Numbered from the stretch's first letter, positions 18,870 to 27,107 are shown. The stretch: DNA of 30,039 nucleotides from JAXGQD01 sp964574395 (GCA_964574395.1 CAZNNL010000024.1:1-30039), one strand, 5' to 3'. Notes: generated by a model not told the origin, from the letters alone. A program made the numbers and translations.

Positions 18870-18948
18870 GTAACTGGTCTCCTAACGTATTGATTAAACT
18901 ATATACTTCTACTTTACCTTACTAATCCTATCATGAATTATGGCGTTA

Positions 18949-18967
18949 GATTTAACAAGATTTAACA
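18949..18967. repeat. Two GATTTAACA direct repeats one helical turn apart
   Basis: GATTTAACA occurs at 18949-18957 and 18959-18967, offset by 10 bp, in the 173-bp divergent region between the acyl-CoA synthetase and cupin genes. A degenerate third copy (GAATTAAAC) follows at 18969. Phased direct repeats are a common regulator-binding arrangement; the factor is unknown. Confidence 0.35.
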
Positions 18968-19042
18968 CGAATTAAACATGCTTTAGTACAGGATAAAGAA
19001 TACTAAGCGATTATGGTAAAGTTACTACAGGAGGAAGTACTG

Positions 19043-19543
19043 ATGTTAGATATAAAGCAACTCATGATTTCTGAACAAAAGCCTTTCCCGAATAGTGTTT
19101 TTCCTGTGCTGATTTATCCGCAAGTGTTTGAAGCCCAAAATGGTTTAGCGGATTTTAGTGGTCTTTTTGCCAGTAATAATTGGCAAGGAATATGGGAGAA
19201 CGGAGTTTATGGTTTCCATCATTTTCATGCCGATGCGCACGAGGTACTTGGCTGCAGGCGTGGATGGGTCAAAGTACGCTTGGGAGGTCCGCTGGGGCGA
19301 GGCGTTGTGCTAAATCAAGGCGATGCAGTGCTTATTCCTGCCGGAGTTGGCCACATGCGCATGGATCAGTCACCTGATTATAGTATCGTAGGGGCTTACC
19401 CTCCCAAGCAGTCGCCGGATTTACAGCGTGGAGAGGCAGGTTATTTTGAGGAGATGAAGCTTCGTGTTGCTGCAGTTGCTTTGCCAAAATGTGACCCCAT
19501 AACTGGTAGCGAATCCTTTTGGAAAGCATCAATTAAGCTTTAA
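19043..19543 (+). CDS. Cupin-domain protein (YjlB-like)
   Basis: A protein of 166 residues. The start is the ATG at 19043, which has GGAGGA 7 nt upstream; the in-frame start 30 bp earlier precedes that site. The core has a cupin motif 1, GFHHFHADAHEVLG, with the His/His/Glu metal-ligand pattern, followed by a conserved-barrel turn and motif 2, PAGVGHMRM, with the last His. A single jelly-roll cupin of this length with an HxHxxxHE-type motif resembles the YjlB-like family, whose function is unknown. It precedes rtcB by 37 bp on the same strand and is probably cotranscribed with it. The metal and substrate are not identifiable. Confidence 0.85.
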   Translation: MLDIKQLMISEQKPFPNSVFPVLIYPQVFEAQNGLADFSGLFASNNWQGIWENGVYGFHHFHADAHEVLGCRRGWVKVRLGGPLGRGVVLNQGDAVLIPAGVGHMRMDQSPDYSIVGAYPPKQSPDLQRGEAGYFEEMKLRVAAVALPKCDPITGSESFWKASIKL

Positions 19544-19580
19544 GGCTAGAGCTGCTATACTTTAAGCTGAGGTAACACCT

Positions 19581-20702
19581 ATGAACCACATTATTCTTAC
19601 AGGCCAGCACAATACGGTCAAAATCTTCACGACAGAACTGGAACAGACAGCAAGAGAGCAGATTGAAGCGCTACTTGACCAAGCATTCACGGCTGGGTCA
19701 ACAATTCGCATCATGCCCGATGTGCATGCCGGCGCTGGTTCGACGATTGGTACAACGATGACAATCAAGGATAAAGCCGTTCCGAACATGGTGGGCGTCG
19801 ATATCGGCTGCGGCATGGAAACTGTGCGGCTTGCCGAAAAAAACATCGACCTAGACCGTTTGGACCGACTGATTCATAGTCGCATCCCTGCTGGCTACAA
19901 TATCCGCAAACGCAAGCATCACTATATTGATCAAATAGACATCGCAGCTCTACGTTGTCGTGACGGTGGCAAAAATGATAAAAATCTAAAACTCGACCGG
20001 GCAGGGCTTTCAATCGGTACCTTGGGTGGCGGTAATCACTTTATCGAAGTAAACCAAGATGAGGAAGGAAACTTATACATTGTCATTCATTCAGGTTCCA
20101 GACACTTGGGGCTTCAGGTTGCACTCCATTATCAGAAGCTTGCAGGGCGTATGAACTCACATTTACCCCCGGATTTAGCTTATCTCGAAGGAGAGGCGTT
20201 AGAGGATTATTTGCATGACATGCGAATTATGCAGCGTTTTGCCAAAATAAATCGTAAAGCGATGATGGATGAAATCGTCACCGGTATGCGTGTAGAGGTG
20301 CTTGAGAATTTCACAACCATCCATAACTATATTGATTTGGAGTCGAAAATTTTACGCAAGGGTGCGGTTTCGGCAAAAGCAGGTGAAAAAATCCTTATTC
20401 CCATCAACATGCGAGACGGCTCGCTTATTTGTGTTGGCAAAGGCAACCCCGAGTGGAACATGTCTGCCCCGCATGGCGCAGGTCGCGTGATGTCCAGACG
20501 CGAGGCGAAACGTACATTGAGCCTAGACGAACTCGTAGCAGAGATGGACGGCATCTATAGTTCAACTTTGAACCGTAGCATACTAGACGAAGCGCCTTCT
20601 GCCTATAAACAACTTGATGATATTCTCCCCTTCATCGGCGATACTGTGGAAGTCCTCAAACAAATAAAACCGCTCTATAATTTTAAATCTGCGGGTAATT
20701 AG
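19581..20702 (+). CDS. rtcB: RtcB family RNA-splicing ligase
   Basis: A protein of 373 residues, at the short end of the family (about 370-480). RtcB joins 2',3'-cyclic-phosphate or 3'-phosphate RNA ends to 5'-OH ends using GTP and Mn2+. Active-site motifs are present in order: MPDVHAG (45-51), GVDIGCGM with metal-binding Cys77, GGGNHFIE (149-156), HSGSRHLG with His170 (170-177), TIHNY with His248, and APHGAGR with the guanylylated His298. GAGGTAAC lies before the ATG. There is no archease or rtcA gene nearby and no sigma-54 rtcR-like regulator, so the E. coli operon arrangement does not apply. It may serve RNA repair after toxin or stress damage (inference). Confidence 0.95.
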   Translation: MNHIILTGQHNTVKIFTTELEQTAREQIEALLDQAFTAGSTIRIMPDVHAGAGSTIGTTMTIKDKAVPNMVGVDIGCGMETVRLAEKNIDLDRLDRLIHSRIPAGYNIRKRKHHYIDQIDIAALRCRDGGKNDKNLKLDRAGLSIGTLGGGNHFIEVNQDEEGNLYIVIHSGSRHLGLQVALHYQKLAGRMNSHLPPDLAYLEGEALEDYLHDMRIMQRFAKINRKAMMDEIVTGMRVEVLENFTTIHNYIDLESKILRKGAVSAKAGEKILIPINMRDGSLICVGKGNPEWNMSAPHGAGRVMSRREAKRTLSLDELVAEMDGIYSSTLNRSILDEAPSAYKQLDDILPFIGDTVEVLKQIKPLYNFKSAGN

Positions 20703-20804
20703 CCTGCGGACACGCTGCTATTTAATCCTTAGTTAATATTCACAGTGTATTATTAAACTTACAAACACAAGATTTCATTGTGCTTGGAGGTATCTATTAA
20801 CGGA

Positions 20805-22559
20805 ATGAGTGATTTTGCAAAATCGATATCAGACATCTTTGATGGCGGTCTCAAGTTCATCAGCGCGATCTGGGAGACAATAAAATCCATCTTTTCCTTT
20901 TTGTTTCCCTACCTCCTTGTGGCCTACATTTTATGGGTAATTGTGAGCACAATAAGAGCCTACAAAAAGGCCAACACGTACGCCAAAGAACGCGGCTACA
21001 AAGATCGTCAAGACTATTTGGACAAGGTTTGGCGGCCCAGACGTAAGGCGCGAAAGCTGGCCAAACAAGAGCAGAAAATGCAAAATCGTGCCTTAACAGC
21101 TGAGCAGAAAAGCTTGATAGATGCGGAAACGAAGGCTTGGGCGGATGAGTCGATTGGGGCGTTGGATGGTTTTGCCAACGAACCCTATCAACAGCAACTT
21201 GCTCTGCAGATAGAAACGATGAAGAGACACAAGCTTCGTCGCAGTTTCCTGTTTATCCCTGATCCTACCATGAATGAACTGCATCATGAGATTGAACTTT
21301 CGGATGACGGAAAAGTCGAACGCGGGCTGACATCCGTTTTTGGTAAAAGCCAATATATTTGGACTTCGCATCCTACTGGCAAAACGGTCGCCGAGCAAAC
21401 ACTCCCCCTTTCGGAAATCCAAATTTCACTTGCTAGCGGACGCTATGATAGTGAAAGCAATCAGTTCAACTGCATTAACTGCGGTTCACCGTTCTCGAAT
21501 CTAAATGACGACGTCCTCCACTGCCCGTACTGCAAAGGCATCAGTTATCGTGAAGATTACAAAAATCTCATGACACAGTTAAATGTCTTTGCTTTCAACA
21601 CAATTCAAAGACTTGAAACGAAGCTTTCTTCTTTTCTGATACGGTTCGCGGTTATTTTTGCTTTTATTATCGTACTTTTGTTTTCTATTTACTCTCTCGC
21701 AGTAGCCTTTGCCTCTGACACAGTGAATGCAGGAACGGCTGCGCTGTTTCAGCGTCTTAGGGCGCTGATACCCAGTTTGGACGATATTTTTCTTGCTTTA
21801 GGCATTAACAATCCAACCGCCAGGCAGTGGCTCAGGTGGATTCCAGCTATCTTCCTGTTGGCGAGCCCAAACATCATTTATAAAATCAAAACGATGTTTA
21901 GTGAAAGAAAATATAAAATTGAAAAAGAAATAGACTTGGAAATTGCGCAGCGTCAAAATGCAATAGCAAAGTTAAAGCGTCTTGATCCACTCTTTTCCAT
22001 CGATTTGGCAAAATCGGAAATGCTCATGATGTTCAAAGCCATTCGCCTACAAACGGACCATGAAGGTCGTAAAGTTTGGGGTATTTACACCGATCCCCAA
22101 CACCGCAATGCTATGCAAGCTTACTTCCAAACTCAACCCACGGCTGTAGACGTAATTATCAATCAAGTAATATTGGACCGTGTCTGGTCTGAGGATTCTG
22201 CTAAACCCTATCTTAGTTTTTACATAAGTTATGCATTGCTTGTAGAGAGTGACTGTCAATTTAGTCTTCAAAGTGATGAAATATCCATTACCTTAACACG
22301 CAACATTAACGGACGCACAGTTCTCTTAGATCGCGAAGGCAAAGCTGAATGTCCAAACTGTGGTGCGGCTGTACTATTGTTAACCCAAGATACCTGCCAT
22401 TACTGCCAAACAGCTTTCCACCGAGACGAAATGTATTGGCGAATCTTTGATTTAGCAAAAGCTACGCACATACCTCACATTGACCCTGAGGCTGAAGGTA
22501 GTAGACGCAGCACTTTTAGAAAGGCGACACAAACGCTCAGAGAATCTATTGGGCGTTAA
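20805..22559 (+). CDS. Membrane protein with two zinc ribbons, possible TIM44-like C-terminal domain
   Basis: A protein of about 584 residues from the ATG at 20805. This ATG is 14 nt from the only good GGAGG (20786-20790), while an ATT codon (20796) is ideally spaced, so the true start is uncertain. Features in order: TM helix (about 28-50); basic, charged region; first zinc ribbon with Cys223/226 and Cys240/243; two further TM segments (about 277-302 and 342-360); a helical linker; a folded alpha/beta region (about 405-510) resembling the bacterial TIM44-like domain; and a second ribbon with Cys516/519 and Cys531/534. This layout recalls TIM44-like inner-membrane proteins with zinc ribbons, whose bacterial role is unclear. 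No catalytic motif is visible. Confidence 0.65.
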   Translation: MSDFAKSISDIFDGGLKFISAIWETIKSIFSFLFPYLLVAYILWVIVSTIRAYKKANTYAKERGYKDRQDYLDKVWRPRRKARKLAKQEQKMQNRALTAEQKSLIDAETKAWADESIGALDGFANEPYQQQLALQIETMKRHKLRRSFLFIPDPTMNELHHEIELSDDGKVERGLTSVFGKSQYIWTSHPTGKTVAEQTLPLSEIQISLASGRYDSESNQFNCINCGSPFSNLNDDVLHCPYCKGISYREDYKNLMTQLNVFAFNTIQRLETKLSSFLIRFAVIFAFIIVLLFSIYSLAVAFASDTVNAGTAALFQRLRALIPSLDDIFLALGINNPTARQWLRWIPAIFLLASPNIIYKIKTMFSERKYKIEKEIDLEIAQRQNAIAKLKRLDPLFSIDLAKSEMLMMFKAIRLQTDHEGRKVWGIYTDPQHRNAMQAYFQTQPTAVDVIINQVILDRVWSEDSAKPYLSFYISYALLVESDCQFSLQSDEISITLTRNINGRTVLLDREGKAECPNCGAAVLLLTQDTCHYCQTAFHRDEMYWRIFDLAKATHIPHIDPEAEGSRRSTFRKATQTLRESIGR

Positions 22560-22582
22560 ATTATCTGTTGCTAATTAAAATG

Positions 22583-24385
22583 TCAACTCAGTTTCCAAAG
22601 TGCATGTAGTTGCCAATAAAAATAGGTGAAGAGCAAACCACACAATAGAACAATTGTAAAAACAGCCTTTGCTCGTTCTTGGCGGATTGTTTTTCTGCTC
22701 AACACCTATCGTAAGAGTGCAAGTAAGGACATAAGCGCAGCAACTGCAATTAAACCGTAAAGTAGATACTGCCAAATCAGGTTTGCTGAAGGCGTGTAGT
22801 TTATGAGTCTACTAATAAGAACTAGTGAGTTGCTTACGAAAAGAAGAATCAAGCTGCAGCTTAGATAATTCCAGCGTCGTAATGTTTTTGCAGCCTCTAT
22901 TTGTTCAGCTTTTATAGTACGACGCTTTTGTAAGCGTGAGACGATGAGACCTCCGAACAAGAGCGTCAGCAAGGCATAGATTGCGCCTAAAGCGAAAAAA
23001 GCTAAGATGCTGAGTGAAGCCAAGGCTGCAGTGCCAGAGATTCTCAAGAGATCTCCGTATGGCATTATCAAGCGGAAATACTTGGTATTTTCTTCTACAC
23101 TCCAATTGCTGTAAGGTGCGAAGACATAATCCGCTAAGGTACTTGAAGGCATCAATTGCGAGCGATAAAAAGAATATGGACCAGACATAATCGTTCTAGC
23201 GCTGATGTAAAATCCGGCTGGGTAATTTGACGTGGCGTGTGTGGTGGCGGCCTCGTTTTTGCCAAAAATAAGCTGAGGAAGCTCGAAATTGAAATTATAT
23301 TCTGCCGCCTGATTCGTCATGATCACCATGCCAAGGCCGTTTTTCGGATCTATGAGTAAATGGCTAGAACAGCCCACGGTATTGCCGGCATGCCCGAAAA
23401 CAGGTTCCTGAAACTGTAAGACCCAAAGCCCATGCGCATTGACAGGCTTATGCGTCGCATGATGCAAAACTGTGGGGGTGAAAAATGTATCAAGGGTCTC
23501 TGCTTTGGCGAAGAGCGCACTCTCCTGCCCTGTTTTCGGTAGCAGCGCTTGGGCAAACGTAAGCATGTCTTCCACCGTACCGGTAACAGAGCCGGCAGGA
23601 TAAAGCGGAACATACCAAGGTTCTGGAGACAGCGGTTGTGCCTGAGCATCATAGGTCATCAGCTTTTGGCGCTGCTCTTTTACCCACAGATTATCTGAAT
23701 AGTCGAAAGCAATCGCAGTATGCTGCATGTCTAGAGGCTGAAATATATGAGTGTTGACGTAACTTGAATAGTCCATACCACTAATCTTTTGTACCACCAG
23801 AGCGGCCAAAGCTGTGCCCCAATTTGAGTAAGCCGACACTTCACCTGGTGGATATATTTGCTCTGGCTGGTCATTTAGAAGCACCGTTTCTAGATCAGCT
23901 ACCTGTGTAGAGTCCCGCACAAAAATGTCCGTTATATCATCGGCAAAACCACCTTTGTGGTGCATCAAATCAAGCATCGTCACCGGCATCTGATATTCCA
24001 ATTTGCTTGCTGTTTCGCCCAGATAATCGCGGACGTCTTTCTGCAGATCAAGTTTACCCGCTTCCCAAAGCTGCATAGCGCTGACCCAGACTAGAAGCTT
24101 ACTGACCGAGCCCCACTCAAAGACTGTATTTTCATCAACTTTCTGTTTTTTCTCAATGTCGGAATATCCGAAATGTTGCTGGTAGAGCACACTCTCACGA
24201 TTGAAAACAGCGACGGCTAAACCTGCCATGCTCTCTTCATGCTCTTGAACATAGTTAGTGATTATTTCTTCAATGTTTGTAGTGTTAGTTAAGGGTTTCG
24301 CAGAATCAGCCAGAACGTGTGTGGTTGTTCCGAGCATGCTTAAGCAGAGTATTACGATTATTAAGAATACGGGTTTATTCTTCAT
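22583..24385 (-). pseudogene. Serine beta-lactamase-like hydrolase with C-terminal membrane domain, premature TAG near the 3' end
   Basis: The frame starts at 24385 with a signal peptide (residues 1-26, cleavage near VLADS). The class C beta-lactamase/PBP4*-type catalytic domain shows Ser93-V-S-Lys96, Tyr186-S-Asn188 and His332-A-Gly. At least three C-terminal TM segments follow (about 455-557). The annotated end would be a TAG at 22706-22708 (559 codons). However, the same frame stays open for 40 more codons to a TGA at 22583 and encodes a basic loop plus another hydrophobic helix ending in YWQLHALWKL, which fits the last helix of this family. The catalytic domain is intact, so function may survive with one helix lost. 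The ribosome binding site (AAGGA) is rather far, 13 nt from the ATG. The substrate (peptidoglycan or D-amino peptide) is inferred. Confidence 0.75.
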
Positions 24386-24520
24386 ATACGGCGGTCATTC
24401 CTTCATGTTGGAGGTGGAAATTATAATTGCCGCATTATATCAAAATGATGTTAGATGTGTGTTAAGCCGGTGCCAGTATCAAGAACTCGAGCTTTTCACG
24501 GGCTGGTTATAACCCACGCG

Positions 24521-24958
24521 TCATTGTAAACTAATACCCATTATTTTCGCAGCAATCATCACAGTAAGAGCACCTACTAAAAGCGGCAAAAAAGTCAGCA
24601 AGCAGCCATAGGCAGCATCTTTTCTTGTTATTTTTATCACGTTAAATGACCTCGACGGTCTGTTAATCCAGTAAACCGTGAGTGTTTCAGGAGGATTAGA
24701 TCGATCAACAAACCTATGTTCGTAGCGCTTTCCATCAATAAAAAACTCATATTTAGCTGTGTTATCGCCATCCTCAAAGTATCCACTATAAGAGACACGA
24801 ATCCTCTTCGCCTCTGCATAATTACCTAGGCGCACGGCCTTTTCCATCTTACGATCTCTAGGTTCCTTACCGTATAAACCCATACGCCAAAATAAAACAT
24901 ATGTAGAAACCATTGCCACTATGCCAATAACTCCAAAAATTAATTTTTCTATTTCCAC
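24521..24958 (-). CDS. Small DUF3592-like membrane protein
   Basis: A protein of 145 residues starting with GTG at 24958; GGGAGG lies 6 nt upstream. One N-terminal TM (about 7-25) and one C-terminal TM (about 115-140) flank a small beta-rich domain (RIRVSYSGYFEDG...AKYEFFIDGKRYEHRF...LTVYWINRP). This shares its layout with the 170-residue protein at 10868-11380. It is the last gene before the defence island, whose composition differs. The function is unknown. Confidence 0.6.
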   Translation of the reverse strand: MEIEKLIFGVIGIVAMVSTYVLFWRMGLYGKEPRDRKMEKAVRLGNYAEAKRIRVSYSGYFEDGDNTAKYEFFIDGKRYEHRFVDRSNPPETLTVYWINRPSRSFNVIKITRKDAAYGCLLTFLPLLVGALTVMIAAKIMGISLQ

Positions 24959-25096
24959 GCTTAGCCTCCCTTATTATTGTTCTTCAGGCTTTATATTATC
25001 AATCTTAGGTTAAATCTTTGTAAAATTGCTTTTGGCAAAAAGAATTGTGTATAGCGGTCCTTCTAAATTGCTGATTAGCACAGGATTGCACATAAA

Positions 25097-25134
25097 AATA
25101 CCGAATGACAGTTTCACATCAATCACTCGGTACT
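25097..25134. repeat. Direct repeat, copy 1, flanking the Fic remnant
   Basis: Starts AATACCGA, and ends in the 20-mer CACATCAATCACTCGGTACT (25115-25134), which recurs exactly at 25606-25625. The two parts are 10 bp apart here against 5 in copy 2. ACCGA and TCGGT arms make an internal imperfect hairpin. Confidence 0.85.
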
Positions 25135-25171
25135 AAATTGCTTGGGGTTGTGGGTGCGTTTGAAAACAGTA

Positions 25172-25207
25172 GGTATTTCCAAAATGGAAATACCCGTTAT
25201 TTTAACG
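25172..25207 (-). terminator. Two adjacent hairpins at the end of the TIR/HIT/Fic unit
   Basis: A perfect 9-bp stem, GGTATTTCC-AAAAT-GGAAATACC (25172-25194), and a perfect 5-bp stem, CGTTA-TTT-TAACG (25195-25207), lie directly beyond the stop of the Fic remnant at 25216. On the minus strand the larger hairpin is followed by TACTGTTTTC, a weak U-tract. It is a possible terminator or structured RNA end. Confidence 0.5.
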
Positions 25208-25215
25208 AAACTAGA

Positions 25216-25617
25216 TTATTCATCCAACAGTTCCCTACCTTTTTCTGTCGTCCTGTACCGCTGATTTTTACTTGTTGGTGTATTCGGCAATTTCATTTCG
25301 AGCAATTGCTCTTCCAGTAAGGGCTTCAAATATTCATTCGTAAAGTGCGAACGATTTTTCAGGCCCAAATAATCTTGCATTTCGATTCTAGACCTTGGAA
25401 CCATACAGTACTTTAAAATGATCAGTTTTTTATCTTGTACGGTGTCTTGTATGGTGTCTTGTTCGGACTCTTTGTGGGTTGTTGCTTTCAGTTGCTTCGA
25501 AACAATCTCCAAAAGCGCCCAAAGCGTAAACTCTATAAATACTCCCGAGTCATTATTCTTTTGAGCTTTTTGAATAGCCTGATAGTATAAAGAATACCGA
25601 GCGATCACATCAATCAC
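25216..25617 (-). pseudogene. Fic-family protein C-terminal remnant (winged helix)
   Basis: A frame of 133 codons beginning at a GTG inside the second direct repeat. The sequence (about 8-40) YSLYYQAIQKAQKNNDSGVFIEFTLWALLEIV matches the last helices of Fic proteins (YY-A-...-D-FIEFML pattern). A short QDT-type tandem repeat linker follows (about 54-62), then a winged helix (PRSRIEMQDYLGLKNRSHFTNEYLKPLLEE...RYRTTEKG) of the kind found at the end of Fic and RecG-like ATP-binding proteins. The catalytic HPFxxGNG region and everything before it are absent, and an in-frame stop lies 18 nt upstream of the GTG. It is therefore a truncated gene, though it could still encode a small DNA-binding protein. 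It lies 49 bp beyond the HIT-TM gene on the same strand. Confidence 0.7.
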
Positions 25618-25625
25618 TCGGTACT
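25593..25625. repeat. Direct repeat, copy 2, at the 5' end of the Fic remnant
   Basis: AATACCGA then GCGAT and the same 20-mer as copy 1 (25606-25625). Here ACCGAGCGAT and ATCACTCGGT form a 10-bp stem with one G-U pair and a 7-nt loop. Confidence 0.85.
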
Positions 25626-25666
25626 TATTTGGCTAAGGACGGAGTCGTTGATACAAAGCAACAGAA

Positions 25667-26539
25667 TTACATATAGCCGAATTTAAGCAGTAACATTATC
25701 GCAATTCCCGTGAAAAGCAATGCTCCGTAAAATAGTACGATTGACCATGATTTCAATGCTCGCATATATTCTTTGAAACGTGCACATCTCGTTTTGCCTT
25801 CACGGTAACAGCTAAGTGAAAAGGGAACTGCGACATTGGGGTTTGATATGATCTGATTATATAACTGACGATATCTACGCTCATTTGTTAAATATCCAGC
25901 ATCCAGTAATGCCAAAATAAAAGTTGCTATCATTCCTAAAGCCGTAACCATAATGCTTTTGTTGGCAATCGCATATCCATATGCCGCAGTAGCAATGGGA
26001 AGCAACCAAGTCTTTGAATTAGATGATGTTCCTGCCATTCTATTAATAATATTTTGGATAAAGGACAGATGCTGGCGGCGATCTTCTGCATTAAATTGAG
26101 AATCTCCCGAGAGAGTAATAGCAGCTCTAAGCTTTGCCAGAGTTGCATCCTTCTCTTGATCAGAATAGCCTGTCTCTTCAGGCCAAAAATCTTTGATTGC
26201 ATCATTTTCCCAACGAGGAAGCACATGCACATGCACATGAGCGACTGTTTGCGAAGCGGCAGCACCATTTGACTGAATAATGTTAATCCCATCAGGATGT
26301 AATGTATCGTTTAGGCTTATTGCAACATGTTGTGCAGTAACCATTAACGACTTAATCTCATATTTAGTAAGATCCGTAAAGCTCGTAACATGTCGAGTTG
26401 GGATAACTAGGCAGTGCCCAAGGGTAGCAGGATCTTTCGGAAAAAACACGACAACATTTTTAGTTCGAGCCACCTCGCGAACTTTAGGATCATTACCATC
26501 TACAATAGTGCAAAATGGGCATTTATGTCTGTTACTCAT
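25667..26539 (-). CDS. HIT-domain protein fused to a C-terminal multi-TM domain (candidate TIR-system effector)
   Basis: A protein of 290 residues. The N-terminal half (1-140) is a HIT (histidine triad) domain: CPFCTIV (7-13) with Cys7/Cys10, GHCLVIPTRH (41-50), Asn91, and the triad HVHVHV (101-106) followed by LPRW. HIT proteins bind and cleave nucleoside phosphate conjugates. After a linker, residues 153-230 (DRRQHLSFIQNIINRMAG..., two TM at about 176-196 and 198-216, then ERRYRQLY) resemble the SLATT-like or TIR-associated TM effector domains of bacterial conflict systems. A third TM lies at 265-286. The ATG overlaps the TIR gene's stop (ATGA), indicating translational coupling. Inference: HIT senses or degrades a TIR-made nucleotide and the TM part attacks the membrane. 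The domain calls are from motifs; the system function is unproven. Confidence 0.75.
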   Translation of the reverse strand: MSNRHKCPFCTIVDGNDPKVREVARTKNVVVFFPKDPATLGHCLVIPTRHVTSFTDLTKYEIKSLMVTAQHVAISLNDTLHPDGINIIQSNGAAASQTVAHVHVHVLPRWENDAIKDFWPEETGYSDQEKDATLAKLRAAITLSGDSQFNAEDRRQHLSFIQNIINRMAGTSSNSKTWLLPIATAAYGYAIANKSIMVTALGMIATFILALLDAGYLTNERRYRQLYNQIISNPNVAVPFSLSCYREGKTRCARFKEYMRALKSWSIVLFYGALLFTGIAIMLLLKFGYM

Positions 26540-26994
26540 GGACGTGTATATCCTTGTTCAATCCATTTTGATAGATTTTGCTTAATATCATTGTATTTTT
26601 CTTTTGAATCCCATCCTTGAGGTGTAAATATTGGAATTGGCCAATATCGTTTCTCAAGAAACGGATCTTGTCCTTCCTTGGAAGTGTTCCCATTTTCATC
26701 TTTTAGACCATGAATCTTAATCCCAAGTAGTGGTTTACGAAGTTCCCAAGCACGCTCAATTTCATATTGAACCCAATTACGAGAAGCTGTTTCAGAACCA
26801 ATAAGTACTACAACCGCACGTTTGTATTTCATTTGGTTATCAATCCAGTTTTCAATTGCTTCATCTGTCTTATAGCGAACCTTTTCCCATTCTTGTGCCC
26901 CAACGGAGTCAGTATTATCAACAACTCCTATATTACGAATTTGTTGTACTCGCCAGCTATCATTGTCATAATGAAAACTATAAAAAACTGCCAT
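26536..26994 (-). CDS. TIR-like protein of the ThsB/DUF1863 (MTH538) type
   Basis: A small soluble protein of 152 residues. The opening MAVFYSFHYDNDSWRVQQIRNIG, the central strand RAVVVLIGSETASRNWVQYEIERAW (59-83) with the candidate catalytic Glu78, and the following LLGIKIHGLKD strand match the TIR-like family that includes Thoeris ThsB. These convert NAD+ into cyclic ADP-ribose-type or related signals on phage infection. AAAGGA lies about 9 nt before the ATG. It is the first gene of a two-gene unit, overlapping the HIT-TM gene by 4 bp. No ThsA-type SIR2/SLOG gene is present in the window, so the partner is the HIT-TM protein. The enzymatic activity is inferred from the family. Confidence 0.85.
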   Translation of the reverse strand: MAVFYSFHYDNDSWRVQQIRNIGVVDNTDSVGAQEWEKVRYKTDEAIENWIDNQMKYKRAVVVLIGSETASRNWVQYEIERAWELRKPLLGIKIHGLKDENGNTSKEGQDPFLEKRYWPIPIFTPQGWDSKEKYNDIKQNLSKWIEQGYTRP

Positions 26995-27107
26995 TGCAAT
27001 TCGTTCCTTTCTAATTAGTAACTATAACTAAGTCTCCTAAATTTACTTATCACCAGCGTGTTCTCTAACAGCGTTATAACTTTCTTCTTGTCAAATTTAT
27101 TACTGTT

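Larger units (their letters stand above)
2448..25040. repeat. Dispersed octamer TGGCAAAA / TTTTGCCA, 26 copies
   Basis: Read by hand. TGGCAAAA starts at 2448, 4732, 6180, 7853, 8724, 10577, 11524, 13146, 13806, 16910, 18605, 19967, 21377, 22006 and 25033. TTTTGCCA starts at 5466, 6840, 9821, 10430, 13020, 13437, 14884, 19165, 20237, 21170 and 23257. In 17 of 26 the preceding base is T, and the following base is most often C (11 of 26). Copies fall in all reading frames and between genes. None occurs in 25041-30039. Confidence 0.75.

Noticed and set aside
22575..22775. Separate small gene overlapping the end of the serine hydrolase
   Set aside because: Its frame has no ribosome binding site or recognisable protein. 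The overlapping sequence is better explained as the 3' end of the hydrolase frame after the TAG.
26218..26240. Short tandem GCACAT repeat
   Set aside because: It simply encodes the histidine triad HVHVHV of the HIT domain.
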